This document shows, piece after piece, positions 29,433 to 39,705 of a DNA stretch of 60,434 nt; the first letter of the stretch is position 1; every line of letters starts with the position of its first letter. Source of the DNA: Chlorobiaceae bacterium (GTDB lineage: Bacteria > Bacteroidota > Chlorobiia > Chlorobiales > Chlorobiaceae); the NCBI GenBank assembly GCA_013334565.1, contig JAAXXI010000009.1, positions 1 through 60,434 on the forward strand, written 5' to 3'. The notes beneath the pieces were generated by a model. That model saw only the letters and a list, made by a program, of their open reading frames with translations. It was not told the DNA's origin and ran no database searches. Made by a program: the position numbers and the translations under genes.

Positions 29433-30410
29433 ATGAAAGCGATCATTCCTGTTGCCGGAGTAGGTACCCGCCTCCGCCCACACACCTTCTCGAACCCCAA
29501 AGTGCTGCTGAACGTCGCTGGAAAGCCCATCATCGGGCATATCATGGACAAGCTGATCGAAGCCGGCGTCGATGAGGCGATCGTTATTGTCGGCTACCTG
29601 GGCAACATGGTCGAGGACTGGCTCAGGAAAAACTATTCGATAAAGCTCACCTTCGTCGATCAGCCCGAACGCCTCGGGCTCGGACACGCGATCTGGATGT
29701 GCAAATCACATGTCCCCGAGGAGGAACCGCTTTTCATCATTCTCGGCGACACGATATTCGACGTGGACCTTGGGCCGGTGCTGAAAAGCCAATTTTCAAC
29801 CCTCGGCGTCAAGGAAGTTGCCGATCCCCGCAGGTTCGGCGTCGCGGTTACCGGCGGCGGGAAAATCCTCAGGCTGGTCGAGAAACCCGATACCCCGGTC
29901 AGCAACCTCGCCATCGTCGGCCTTTATTTCATCAGGCATTCCGGCCAGCTCTTTTCAAGCATCGACCACCTGATCGACAACAGGATCCTCACCAAAGGCG
30001 AATACCAGCTGACCGACGCCCTGCAGCACATGATCGAGCATGGCGAAAAATTCACGACCTTCCCGGTCCAGGGCTGGTATGACTGTGGAAAACCGGAAAC
30101 CCTTCTTTCGACCAACGAAATCCTTCTGAAAAACCATACGACCACAAAAACCTATCCCGGCTGCATCATCAACGATCCGGTCTTCATCGCCGAAAACGCC
30201 ATAATCGAAAACACGATCGTCGGCCCGAACGCCACGATCGGGGAAAATTCCGTCATTTCGAATGCCATCATCAAGGACTCGATCGTCGGAAGCGACGCAC
30301 GGGTCACCCATATCATGCTGAACCAGTCGATTGTAGGCAACAATGCCACCGTTTCAGGAAATCCCAACGAGATCAACATCGGAGATTTTTCGGAAATCAG
30401 GCTCGGTTAA
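29433..30410 (+). CDS. NDP-sugar pyrophosphorylase (nucleotidyltransferase with left-handed helix tail)
   Basis: 325 residues from ATG 29433. The N-terminus MKAIIPVAGVGTRLRP is the nucleotide-binding signature of sugar-1-phosphate nucleotidyltransferases; NPKVLLNVAGKPIIGH and ILGDTIFDVD follow. Residues past about 240 show hexapeptide-like repeats (IENTIVGPNATIGENSVIS). It makes an activated sugar such as dTDP-, UDP- or GDP-linked hexose for surface polysaccharides; the exact sugar and base cannot be read from the sequence. It is a single gene 236 bp before metK. Confidence 0.9.
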   Translation: MKAIIPVAGVGTRLRPHTFSNPKVLLNVAGKPIIGHIMDKLIEAGVDEAIVIVGYLGNMVEDWLRKNYSIKLTFVDQPERLGLGHAIWMCKSHVPEEEPLFIILGDTIFDVDLGPVLKSQFSTLGVKEVADPRRFGVAVTGGGKILRLVEKPDTPVSNLAIVGLYFIRHSGQLFSSIDHLIDNRILTKGEYQLTDALQHMIEHGEKFTTFPVQGWYDCGKPETLLSTNEILLKNHTTTKTYPGCIINDPVFIAENAIIENTIVGPNATIGENSVISNAIIKDSIVGSDARVTHIMLNQSIVGNNATVSGNPNEINIGDFSEIRLG

Positions 30411-30481
30411 GAGATTTTTTGCATGATACACGGCGTTTGATTACATTTGAATCTGTTTTTACTGGCATCCCCATTACCTAT

Positions 30482-30548
30482 GGACACGGTGCCGCAAGCC
30501 TGGGGCTTTTCGCGCCTTCAGACAGCTTGCCGGAGGTTTTTCGTGTCC
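30482..30548 (+). promoter_or_regulatory. SAM-Chlorobi-type RNA element upstream of metK
   Basis: A 67-nt structured leader closed by GGACACG/CGTGTCC. Inside are a bulged stem (CCG-CAAGC with GCTTG-CCGG) and a smaller nested helix (CTG..GGC with GCC..CAG). Its position before a metK-ahcY operon in a green sulfur bacterium fits the described SAM-Chlorobi motif, a SAM-responsive element candidate. Identification is from structure and context, without a covariance search. A TACATTTG box (30442-30449) upstream may be promoter. Confidence 0.65.
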
Positions 30549-30646
30549 AGTTCATTTCCCTGTGAAATCATCCTACCGAAAAACTCTCCAGTTCATGGAG
30601 TTTTCTCTGTCGTTTGTTTTTCGTTCAATCAAAACTTTTTCGAACC

Positions 30647-31861
<1,215 letters not shown>

Positions 31862-31890
31862 TAAACAACTATTAAACTACTGGAGATTCC

Positions 31891-33306
31891 ATGACGACAG
31901 AAGCCGGGGTTCTTGAATACAAGGTAGCCGATCTCTCCCTTGCGGACTGGGGCCGCAAGGAGATCGATATCGCAGAAAAAGAGATGCCGGGCCTTATGGC
32001 CACCAGGCGGAAATATGCCGGACAGTACCCCCTGAAAGGCGCCCGCATTGCAGGATCCCTGCACATGACCATCCAGACGGCGGTCCTCATCGAGACCCTC
32101 GTCGAGCTCGGTGCCGAAGTGCGCTGGGCAAGCTGCAACATTTTCTCGACGCAGGACCACGCCGCTGCCGCAATCGCAAAAGCCGGGATTCCGGTTTTTG
32201 CGTGGAAAGGCGAAACGCTTGACGAATACTGGTGGTGCACCCGCCAGATCCTCGAGTTCGAAGGCGGTCTCGGCCCGAACCTCATCGTCGATGACGGCGG
32301 TGACGCGACCCTGATGATCCACCTCGGGTACAAGATCGAGAACGATCCGTCATTGCTTGAAAAGACACCGGGCAACGCCGAAGAGAAAGCGCTTTTCCAG
32401 CAGCTCCGCGAAGTCTACGAAGAGGACAGCCAGCGCTGGCACAAGGTTGCCGCCGAAATGAAGGGCGTTTCCGAAGAGACCACGACGGGTGTCCACCGCC
32501 TCTACCAGATGATGGAAAAAGGCGAACTGCTCTTCCCTGCCATCAACGTGAACGATTCGGTCACCAAATCGAAGTTCGACAACCTCTACGGCTGCCGCGA
32601 ATCCCTGGCCGACGGCATCAAGCGCGCCACTGACGTCATGATCGCCGGCAAGGTGGTCGTCGTGCTGGGCTATGGTGATGTGGGCAAAGGCTGCGCACAC
32701 TCGATGCGCACCTACGGCGCACGCGTGATCGTCACCGAGATCGATCCGATCTGCGCATTGCAGGCCGCTATGGAGGGCTTCCAGGTCACGACCATGGAAG
32801 AAGCCGTCAAAGAGGGCAACATCTTCGTCACCACAACCGGCAACAAGGATGTGATCACCCTCGACCACATCAGGCAGATGAGGGACGAGGCTATCGTCTG
32901 CAACATCGGCCACTTCGACAACGAAATCCAGGTCGATGCGCTCAATAGTTTCAAAGGTGCGACCAGGATCAACATCAAGCCGCAGGTTGACAAATATGTC
33001 TTCGAAAATGGCAACTGCATCTACCTGCTCGCCGAAGGACGCCTCGTAAACCTCGGATGCGCCACCGGCCACCCGTCGTTCGTGATGAGCAACTCCTTCA
33101 CCAACCAGACCCTCGCCCAGATCGAGCTCTGGAAAAACGACTACAAGGTTGATGTCTACCGTCTGCCCAAGCAGCTCGACGAAGAGGTCGCACGACTGCA
33201 CCTCAGCCAGATCGGCGTCAAGCTGACCACGCTCACCAGGGAGCAGGCAGACTACATCAGCGTCCCGGTCGAAGGTCCTTACAAACCGGAGCACTACCGC
33301 TACTGA
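31891..33306 (+). CDS. ahcY: Adenosylhomocysteinase
   Basis: A 471-residue S-adenosylhomocysteine hydrolase that splits SAH to homocysteine and adenosine. Visible motifs are [12 protein letters not shown], the NAD fold [27 protein letters not shown], and the C-terminal KPEHYRY that closes the partner's NAD site. The length matches the longer bacterial form. A GGAG site precedes the ATG. Homocysteine produced here can enter the CBS/CGL pathway encoded at 51459-54022. Confidence 0.97.
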   Translation: MTTEAGVLEYKVADLSLADWGRKEIDIAEKEMPGLMATRRKYAGQYPLKGARIAGSLHMTIQTAVLIETLVELGAEVRWASCNIFSTQDHAAAAIAKAGIPVFAWKGETLDEYWWCTRQILEFEGGLGPNLIVDDGGDATLMIHLGYKIENDPSLLEKTPGNAEEKALFQQLREVYEEDSQRWHKVAAEMKGVSEETTTGVHRLYQMMEKGELLFPAINVNDSVTKSKFDNLYGCRESLADGIKRATDVMIAGKVVVVLGYGDVGKGCAHSMRTYGARVIVTEIDPICALQAAMEGFQVTTMEEAVKEGNIFVTTTGNKDVITLDHIRQMRDEAIVCNIGHFDNEIQVDALNSFKGATRINIKPQVDKYVFENGNCIYLLAEGRLVNLGCATGHPSFVMSNSFTNQTLAQIELWKNDYKVDVYRLPKQLDEEVARLHLSQIGVKLTTLTREQADYISVPVEGPYKPEHYRY

Positions 33307-33332
33307 TCGGTTACAGGACGGTAAAAAAGAAA

Positions 33333-33370
33333 GGCAGCCCCGACTCGCGTCGGGACTGCCTTTTTCTTTT
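33333..33370 (+). terminator. Intrinsic terminator of metK-ahcY
   Basis: Stem GGCAG-CCCGAC/GTCGGG-CTGCC with one mismatch and a TCGC loop, followed by TTTTTCTTTTT. The reverse strand also ends in T, so it may serve the opposing tRNA-Gln transcript. Confidence 0.9.
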
Positions 33371-33374
33371 TATG

Positions 33375-33446
33375 CTGGGGCGGCAGGATTCGAACCTGCG
33401 GATGTCGGCTCCAAAGGCCGATGCCTTACCACTTGGCGACGCCCCA
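33375..33446 (-). tRNA. tRNA-Gln (TTG)
   Basis: 72-nt cloverleaf with acceptor TGGGGCG/CGCCCCA, anticodon stem TCGGC/GCCGA and loop CTTTGGA giving TTG. No CCA is encoded. It faces ahcY across a shared terminator. Confidence 0.95.
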
Positions 33447-33628
33447 GTTTACGTTCGGCTTCAGAAGCACGAACCGGCTCGGAATATAGAGAGAAAACCT
33501 TAAAATACCAATCGTTCACCCCTTGTCCGTACCAGGTATCAACGGGCTTGCCCTTTGGGGTTATTGATGTATCTTAACTGCTCATGCCTTCGGGCAGAAG
33601 CGATGTTCATGCAAAATTTCATTACCCG

Positions 33629-34279
33629 ATGCAGACAAAGATCAAAATCTGCGGCATTACCCGCCTTTCCGACGCTCTCGACGCATGCTCCGCCGGTGCG
33701 GATGCCCTCGGCTTCAATTTCTCGGCTAAAAGCCCGAGGCGCATAACGCCGGGCAAGGCAAGGGAGATCATCCTGCAGCTGCCGCCTTTCGTGGTGACTT
33801 CCGGGATCTTTGTCGAACATGAGCCCGGAGAAATCAACGACATCTGCCGCTCCTGCAGGCTCAACATCGCCCAGCTCCACAACCCTGAATACACCCCGGA
33901 ACAGGCCCGCTCGATCAGCGGTGCGATGGCAATGAAAGTGTTCCGACCGGAACCCGATTTCAATGTTGACCGGGTATTCGATTTTGCCCGGCAAAGCGGA
34001 ACAAGCTCCTTTCTTTTCGACACGTTCAGGATCGGAACATTCGGGGGGACAGGCGAAATCATGGAATCTTCTCTCGCCGAACGAATATTCAACGATATCC
34101 GCAGCTCATGCTATGCGGTCCTTGCAGGCGGCCTCAATGAAAACAACGTGAGAAGGGCGATCCTCCGCACGAAGCCTTACGGCGTCGATGCCGCAAGCGG
34201 CATCGAGCACGAACCCGGCGTCAAGGATACCGTGAAAATGAGAGCGTTCATCAGGGAAGTGCGGGAAACGGTTTATTGA
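33629..34279 (+). CDS. trpF: Phosphoribosylanthranilate isomerase
   Basis: A 216-residue TIM-barrel TrpF, third step of tryptophan synthesis. KIKICGITR carries the catalytic cysteine; GADALGFNFSAKSPRRI, VLAGGLNENNV and GVDAASGIEHEPGVKD form the phosphate-binding strands. ATG 33629 gives the family start; upstream codons are not conserved. It is a stand-alone gene with no other trp gene nearby. Confidence 0.95.
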   Translation: MQTKIKICGITRLSDALDACSAGADALGFNFSAKSPRRITPGKAREIILQLPPFVVTSGIFVEHEPGEINDICRSCRLNIAQLHNPEYTPEQARSISGAMAMKVFRPEPDFNVDRVFDFARQSGTSSFLFDTFRIGTFGGTGEIMESSLAERIFNDIRSSCYAVLAGGLNENNVRRAILRTKPYGVDAASGIEHEPGVKDTVKMRAFIREVRETVY

Positions 34280-34296
34280 CCCCCCAGGGGGGAGTA

Positions 34297-34510
34297 GCAA
34301 TGAGCAATGAGCAATGAGCAATGAGCAATGAGCAATGAGCTATGAGCTATGAGCTATGAGCTATGAGCTATGAGCTATGAGTGAAGTGGCGCGTTTCTTT
34401 TTTTCCCGGGAAGGAAAAGAAGCATGCAAATAAAAAAATTGAACCAATATGACGGATCGGACTGATCGGTCCAATCCGTCTAATCACTCATTGCTCATAG
34501 CTCATTGCTC
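34297..34510. repeat. Heptamer tandem repeat with inverted partner
   Basis: 34297-34381 holds about a dozen 7-bp units, first GAGCAAT then GAGCTAT. The complement, CTCATTGCTCATAGCTC-type units, recurs at 34487-34510, so the block can fold back. Between them is a strong hairpin at 34451-34480 (GACGGAT-GGAC/GTCC-ATCCGTC), which may end the trpF transcript. Confidence 0.85.
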
Positions 34511-34519
34511 GTCGCTCCC

Positions 34520-35479
34520 TCACGTTCCCGCCGTGGCGTTGATCTGCTTCATGATATAATCGCAGGACGTTTGCGGCAGCTCGATCGTGATCAGGTGGCC
34601 ACATTTCGGGACCTCCGCGAAACTGCCCTTACCGGCTATCTCGACAAGCTTCTTCGTATTTTTGCTGGTCATGATGGCATCGCCCGAACCGGCCACGAAC
34701 AGCATGGGAGCATCGGAAGCCCTGACCATGTCGGGGACCGATTCGGTGATGTCGATCGACGTGATCTGCCGGGTGGTCTGGTCGATTGCGGCAGGAGAAC
34801 AGAGCCCGAGGCTTTTGAACCCGATGAGGATATCATGGATCGGAACGGTGTTCTTGGCAAGGACCACCCTCGCATAGACGTAGGCGGGAACCCACCAGGT
34901 CAGCTTGCGCAGCAGGTTGTTGAAAACGAACGTGATGAGGTTTGTTGCGAGCGGCCCGATAAACGCATTGTTCGGAAGGAGCCCGAAATTGAAAAAGGTC
35001 ATCGAACGGATCAGCCCGGGATTGTACCGGGCGTAGTCGAGGGCGACGAAAGGGCCGAAGGAAAACGCCGCGATGTGAAAACGTTTCAGCTCGAGCTTGC
35101 TGACCAGTTCCCGCAGGTCATGGGCGAAAAAATCGATGTGGTAATGGTTGTTGGGATCGTTGTCCGACCATCCGTGCCCCCTCATATCGTAGGCGATGGT
35201 CCTGATGCCCTTGCTGTTGAGGGCTTTGATGACATGGTGCCACCACATCCACCAGCAATCCCAGCCATGGATGAGCACGATGGTTTCGGCCGCGTCTGCC
35301 GGGCCTGAATCATGGTAGTGGTGAACGATGCCGTTCAGTTCGATGAACCGGCTTCTGTCGATCAGCGAGTATTCATAGGCGGCTCGCGAGGCGGTAACCT
35401 TATTGTTCGATTCCTGGAGCTTCTGGAGTTCCCCGGTGTAACTCCTGAATTTTTCGGTTGGTGGTGCTTGCTGTACCAT
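34520..35479 (-). CDS. Alpha/beta-fold hydrolase
   Basis: 319 residues. The fold is recognised from VLIHGWDCWWMWW (oxyanion region), YDMRGHGWSDND, nucleophile elbow AAFSFGPFVALDYA (Ser), acid region FVAGSGDAIM (Asp) and GHLITIELP (His). The nucleophile motif is A-x-S-x-G rather than G-x-S-x-G. The substrate is unknown. An N-terminal extension of about 40 charged residues precedes the fold. There is no signal peptide. It is a single gene. Confidence 0.87.
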   Translation of the reverse strand: MVQQAPPTEKFRSYTGELQKLQESNNKVTASRAAYEYSLIDRSRFIELNGIVHHYHDSGPADAAETIVLIHGWDCWWMWWHHVIKALNSKGIRTIAYDMRGHGWSDNDPNNHYHIDFFAHDLRELVSKLELKRFHIAAFSFGPFVALDYARYNPGLIRSMTFFNFGLLPNNAFIGPLATNLITFVFNNLLRKLTWWVPAYVYARVVLAKNTVPIHDILIGFKSLGLCSPAAIDQTTRQITSIDITESVPDMVRASDAPMLFVAGSGDAIMTSKNTKKLVEIAGKGSFAEVPKCGHLITIELPQTSCDYIMKQINATAGT

Positions 35480-35688
35480 AGGAAAAAACAGCTGAGGATG
35501 ATTGGATATACTGCTGTAATATAATCAAAATATCACCCTCCAATGAAAACTTCGGAGGCATGGCCTCCTCATAGCTTCTCTTTTTTAAAATGTTTAGGAA
35601 ATCGGGCGGTCAGGCGCACAAAAGGAATATACCCCGCTGATAAACATTAGTGGCGAAGCCCTTCAGCCTGCAAAAGGGTCGGGCAGCT

Positions 35689-37452
35689 TCACCTGGCCGG
35701 TACAGTCTCTGCGCCATCTGCTGAAAAAATCTTTTCGCATTCGCGCCTGATGATCTCCTGCTGTTCGAGGATCAGTTCCGGCGCAACGGTAAAGTGGTTG
35801 AGAAGAAGCGAAAAAATCTGGATGGAAGTCTCGAATTTCTCGGTCACCACCACATCGGCTCCGGCCCTGTACAGTGCAGCTACGTCATCGAGGGTCCTTG
35901 CCCTGACGATAATGTATGCCTTGCTGTTGATCTCCCTGATAACCGCAATGCTCTTGCGGACGGCAGCGGCATCGGACACGCCGATAACGACGGCCCTGGC
36001 ATGGTCGACACCCGCACGGAGCAATGCTTTCCTGTCGGTGCAGTCCCCGTAGTAGATCGGTTCCCCTTTCTTTCTCATGTTTTTCACCGTTTCGCGGTCG
36101 ATTTCGAGGATGGCGTAGGAAATATTCGTGGCGTGCAGCACCGCTGCGACGTTCTGGCCGTTCACCCCGAACCCCACGATGGCGGCATGGATTTCCCCTG
36201 CGCAGATGATGCTGCTGTCCGGCGGGCGTACGCCATGTGAAGGAGCTGCTTTCGAAACCAGGGGAATGAAACCGAGTGCCGGCGCGACCTGGTCGGCGAA
36301 CTTCGGTGCAAGGGCTATCATGGCCGGTGTCACGATCATGGTCACCACGATGATGGCAAGCATCGCCTGGAAAATTTCCTGGTTGATCACATGGTTCTTC
36401 AGTGCGGTTTCAGCAAGCACGAAAGAAAATTCACCGATCTGCGCAAGCGCCATTCCAGCCAGCATGCTTACCCTTGGCGGGTAGCCGAGAAAGAGCGAGA
36501 CCCCTGCCACCAGGACAACTTTGACAAAAAGGACCGCAAGGGCTATCGAGATGAAAAACGGCAGGTTGATAACCGTAACATCGAGCAGGAGACCGACGGA
36601 AATGAAAAAAATACTGGTGAACGCCTCGCGGAACGGATCGATCGAAGCGCTGATCTGGTGGCTTTCGTCGGTGCTGGCGATCACCATGCCGGCAATGAAG
36701 GAACCGAGCGCAAGCGACAGCCCTGCGAGCGAAGTAAGGTAAGCCGCCCCGAAACAGATCACAAGGGCACCGATGACAGGCACCTCTTTTGCGTGCAGTG
36801 ACGCGATCAGGCGCACCATCTTCGGCATCAGGAGCTTGAACCCGAAGAAAATTGCGGTGGAGAAAATCATGATGAGACCGATTTTCTTCACGATCTGAAA
36901 CAACGGCATGTCTGCATGCGGGTTCAGGAAATTGATGCCGATCATCAGCGGAACGACGGCAAGGTCCTGGAAAATAAGGATGCCGAGGGCGATACGACCG
37001 TGAGGGAGGGCAAGCTCATCCCTGTCGCCCAGGATTTTCAGGCAGATCGCCGTGCTGCTGACCGAAAAGGCGAACCCGAGGAAAACGGCTGCCTGTATGG
37101 AGATTTCACGGTCGATAGCCATCATGAACCAGTAGGAGAGGCAGCTGATGGCAAGACCTGTCACGAGGATCTGCACGATGCCGCCGACAAGCACGATCTT
37201 TTTGAGCTTTTTCAGGTCGTCGAGTGAAAATTCAAGGCCGATGGCAAACAGGAGCAGGATAACGCCCAGTTCCGCCAGTGTGGAAATGAGCGCTTTGTCA
37301 TACACGACGCCGATACCCGAAGGACCGAGCAGTATGCCGGTGAAAATCAGCCCGATGACCGGAGGAATTTTCAGGCGCTGGAAAATGAGGATGATTGCGA
37401 CTGCTATAGCTCCGATAAGGGAGAGTCCGCCGAGAAAATCGAAGTTATGCAT
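35689..37452 (-). CDS. Kef-type monovalent cation:proton antiporter with TrkA-N domain
   Basis: 587 residues of the CPA2 family. About 12 membrane helices cover residues 5-390 (GPSGIGVVYDK, LGILIFQDLAVVPLM, MALAQIGEFSFVLAE). A RCK/TrkA-N domain starts near 415 (AAIVGFGVNGQNVAAVL, EIDRETVKNM, YYGDCTDRKALL). It exports K+ or Na+ in exchange for protons, gated by a nucleotide or redox ligand. It lacks a TrkA-C domain, and the tail ends in a charged helix. It diverges from the gene at 37634. Confidence 0.93.
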   Translation of the reverse strand: MHNFDFLGGLSLIGAIAVAIILIFQRLKIPPVIGLIFTGILLGPSGIGVVYDKALISTLAELGVILLLFAIGLEFSLDDLKKLKKIVLVGGIVQILVTGLAISCLSYWFMMAIDREISIQAAVFLGFAFSVSSTAICLKILGDRDELALPHGRIALGILIFQDLAVVPLMIGINFLNPHADMPLFQIVKKIGLIMIFSTAIFFGFKLLMPKMVRLIASLHAKEVPVIGALVICFGAAYLTSLAGLSLALGSFIAGMVIASTDESHQISASIDPFREAFTSIFFISVGLLLDVTVINLPFFISIALAVLFVKVVLVAGVSLFLGYPPRVSMLAGMALAQIGEFSFVLAETALKNHVINQEIFQAMLAIIVVTMIVTPAMIALAPKFADQVAPALGFIPLVSKAAPSHGVRPPDSSIICAGEIHAAIVGFGVNGQNVAAVLHATNISYAILEIDRETVKNMRKKGEPIYYGDCTDRKALLRAGVDHARAVVIGVSDAAAVRKSIAVIREINSKAYIIVRARTLDDVAALYRAGADVVVTEKFETSIQIFSLLLNHFTVAPELILEQQEIIRRECEKIFSADGAETVPAR

Positions 37453-37633
37453 GCATGGAGGACCGGTTCATGGGAAACTGCTGTTCTTGCCATATCGAAA
37501 AGGTAGCCTCCCGTGTCCGGATATGCAAGAAGCGGTCTAAGGGTTTTACGGATCCTTTCAATATCAGAGAATCCATAACGGATCGATATATTTCCTTTTG
37601 AAAGAGCTCCTTGAACCCAAGACACCGCAAGCC

Positions 37634-37921
37634 ATGCCACTTCAGATCGTTTACGTCACCGCGGCACTCCTGTTCCTCGATATCTTCCCGATCCCGGCGG
37701 ACTACCACAGCATCCTGACCATTGTCGCCGGCGGAACGTTCGCATACGGGTGTTACGTGAACATCCTGAAAAAAATGCCGATTCCGGCAATCCTGTTCGC
37801 CCTGTTCGCGATCATCTACAATCCCATACGGGAGATCGAGCTGACGAGGCAGGTTTGGATGGCTTCCGATTTAGCTGCAGGAGTTCTGCTCATAGCCGGA
37901 AGGCGTTATTTCGGGCAATGA
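37634..37921 (+). CDS. Small membrane protein, DUF6804-like
   Basis: A 95-residue protein from ATG 37634 with three to four hydrophobic segments. The motif YNPIREIELTRQVWMASDLAAG resembles the NPI..LTR..W..D pattern of DUF6804-type membrane proteins. Function is unknown. The stop lies just before a repeat-rich stretch. Confidence 0.72.
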   Translation: MPLQIVYVTAALLFLDIFPIPADYHSILTIVAGGTFAYGCYVNILKKMPIPAILFALFAIIYNPIREIELTRQVWMASDLAAGVLLIAGRRYFGQ

Positions 37922-38002
37922 GCGGGAATGGGTAAAATGGGTAGTGGGTAATAGGTGATGGGGAATGGGAGAGGGGCTGAAGCCCCAGCCCTTTCCACTT
38001 TC

Positions 38003-38292
38003 CAGTCCTCAGTCCTCAGTCCTCAGTCCTCAGTCCTCAGTCCTCAGACCCCAGTCCCCAATCCTCAGTCCTCAGTCCTCAGTCCCCAGTCCCCAGTCCC
38101 CAGTCCTCAGTCCTCAGTCCTCAGTCCTCAGTCCTCAGTCCCCAGTCCTCAGTCCTCAGTCCTCAGTCCTCAGTCCTCAGTCCCCAGTCCCCAGTCCTCA
38201 GTCCCCAGTCCCCAGTCCTCAGTCCTCAGTCCCCAGTCCTCAGTCCTCAGTCCTCAGTCCTCAGTCCCCAGTCCCCAGTCCCCAGTCCTCAG
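38003..38292. repeat. Heptamer tandem array (CAGTCCT/CAGTCCC)
   Basis: About 41 tandem 7-bp units of CAGTCCT, with CAGTCCC variants interspersed and a CAGACCC unit. Frames through it encode SPQSSVLSPQ-type repeats and are not genes. The array ends inside the last codons of rubrerythrin: the gene's stop lies within the final unit. The complement of the same unit occurs at 22331-23010. The CCCCAGT phase is the same as cyanobacterial STRR1. Confidence 0.95.
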
Positions 38293-38786
38293 ACCTGAAC
38301 AAACTGGGCAGCTTTCGCTCCGCAGATCGGGCAGGTTTCAGGCGGCCTGTCGAGTTCGATGTGGCCGCAGTAGGGACAGAGCCATACTTCCGTAGCCTTG
38401 ATGTCCTTGCCCTGCTTCACCGCTTCCAGAGCTTCCCGGTAGAGTTCCGCATGCTTTTTTTCCGCCTTGAGGGCAAACTGGAACATCTTTTTCGCTTCAT
38501 GGCCTTCGCTTTCGGCCTGTTCGAGCATGGGCGGGTACATCTCGGTATGCTCGTAGGTTTCTCCGCCGATGGCCGCCATGAGGTTGAACGCGGTTGAACC
38601 CAATCCACCCATGGCTTCAAGGTGACCGGCGGCATGTATCCTTTCCGCCTGGGCAGTGGTGCGGAAAAGCTTTGCGATGTTGCTGAAACCCTCTTTTTCA
38701 GCAGCTTTTGCAAATGCGAGGTATTTCTGGTTCGCCTGGCTCTCGCCGGCAAAAGCGTCTTTCAGGTTATCACTGGTTGTTGCCAT
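38289..38786 (-). CDS. rbr: Rubrerythrin
   Basis: A 165-residue rubrerythrin with a ferritin-like diiron domain (FAGESQANQKYLAFA, AEKEGFSNIAKLF, then EAEGHEAKKMF-type helix and AEKKHAELY) and a C-terminal rubredoxin-like Fe site (LCPYCGHIEL, then CPICGAKAAQF). It reduces hydrogen peroxide in anaerobes and fits a strictly anaerobic phototroph. The stop codon sits at the edge of the heptamer array, so the last residues may vary between strains. Confidence 0.96.
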   Translation of the reverse strand: MATTSDNLKDAFAGESQANQKYLAFAKAAEKEGFSNIAKLFRTTAQAERIHAAGHLEAMGGLGSTAFNLMAAIGGETYEHTEMYPPMLEQAESEGHEAKKMFQFALKAEKKHAELYREALEAVKQGKDIKATEVWLCPYCGHIELDRPPETCPICGAKAAQFVQV

Positions 38787-38881
38787 AATGATTGAGTCTC
38801 TTAAATGATTGAATATGCATTGAAGAACGTAACTGGAAAATAGTAGTCACGCCCGCTGAAAAATACAAACGACAACCGGCT

Positions 38882-39676
38882 CTAATTAATTTTCCGGTAA
38901 AAACCTTTCGAGCGGATAAGCCTGACCCACTCACGGGCCTTGTCGGAAGCGGAAACCGATGGCATCCAGTGGATGAAATTCGCGATATCGCGCAACAACA
39001 TTCGCCCGATTCCTGGAAGATCGGCTTCAGAGGGTTCCCCGAGCTTCCAGGTGCTTGGCTGCCGGACTCTCCCTTTATCCGGGTGCTCGTACTCCACAGG
39101 GGGAAAAACACGCTCGAGGCTGAGTCCGTCCCATTCGTTTGAGGGAAAGGTTATGGCCGATGCCGCATCGACTTGCGGGTTGAGCATCGCACAGGCCGAT
39201 GCGACAAGAAGAGGGCGACCGAAAACCGAAGCCCGGGCCTCGCCGCCCGAACCGGTAAATCCGGCCATGACGGTTCCGCTGGCGACGCCGATTGCCGGAC
39301 AAAATGTAAGGGTATCGTTTTCACCCAGCCACCTTGCCGTGCGGAGCGCGTCGACAAAAGGATCTTCCGACCCGAAACTTTTCGAGAAAAGCAGGAGGAC
39401 TGCATGGTCAAGTTTCTTTTCCACCACCGAAAACCGGTTGTTCCTGAAAGATTGGCGAAGCCAGGCCAGGAACATATTCTGATAGACAAGCATTTCAGCG
39501 GGTGAATGCAGGGCCGAAAGTTTCACATAATCCCTCAATCCGAGATGCATGACGGTCGCTTCGAGCTCGATCCCCTTGATGGAAAACGGCCCGCAGCACT
39601 CTTCGTCGATCTCGACATCCAGGGTCAGGGGTAGGGAAACGAGGAGATCGGCCAGCGTTCTGAAGGTTCTGTCCAC
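38882..39676 (-). CDS. Cyclase-homology-domain protein (degenerate class III type)
   Basis: 264 residues. The middle (about 80-175) follows the layout of a class III nucleotidyl cyclase: DHAVLLLFSKSF, a helix with ALRTARWL, then CPAIGVASGTVMAGFTGS and ASVFGRPLLVASACAML, which parallels the IGI.TG.V.AG..GS and VFGD..NLA.RL motifs. The metal Asp in the FGD position is Arg (FGRP), so catalysis is doubtful. The C-terminus has no recognised domain. It is 30 bases downstream of the UPF0149 gene and probably shares its transcript. Confidence 0.65.
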   Translation of the reverse strand: MDRTFRTLADLLVSLPLTLDVEIDEECCGPFSIKGIELEATVMHLGLRDYVKLSALHSPAEMLVYQNMFLAWLRQSFRNNRFSVVEKKLDHAVLLLFSKSFGSEDPFVDALRTARWLGENDTLTFCPAIGVASGTVMAGFTGSGGEARASVFGRPLLVASACAMLNPQVDAASAITFPSNEWDGLSLERVFPPVEYEHPDKGRVRQPSTWKLGEPSEADLPGIGRMLLRDIANFIHWMPSVSASDKAREWVRLIRSKGFYRKIN

Positions 39677-39705
39677 TGAAGCGTCGGAAAAAATGAAGAG
39701 TAGCC

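Noticed and set aside
37955..38597. Frames encoding SPQSSVLSPQ-type repeats
   Set aside because: They arise from the 7-bp tandem array and run antisense into rubrerythrin.
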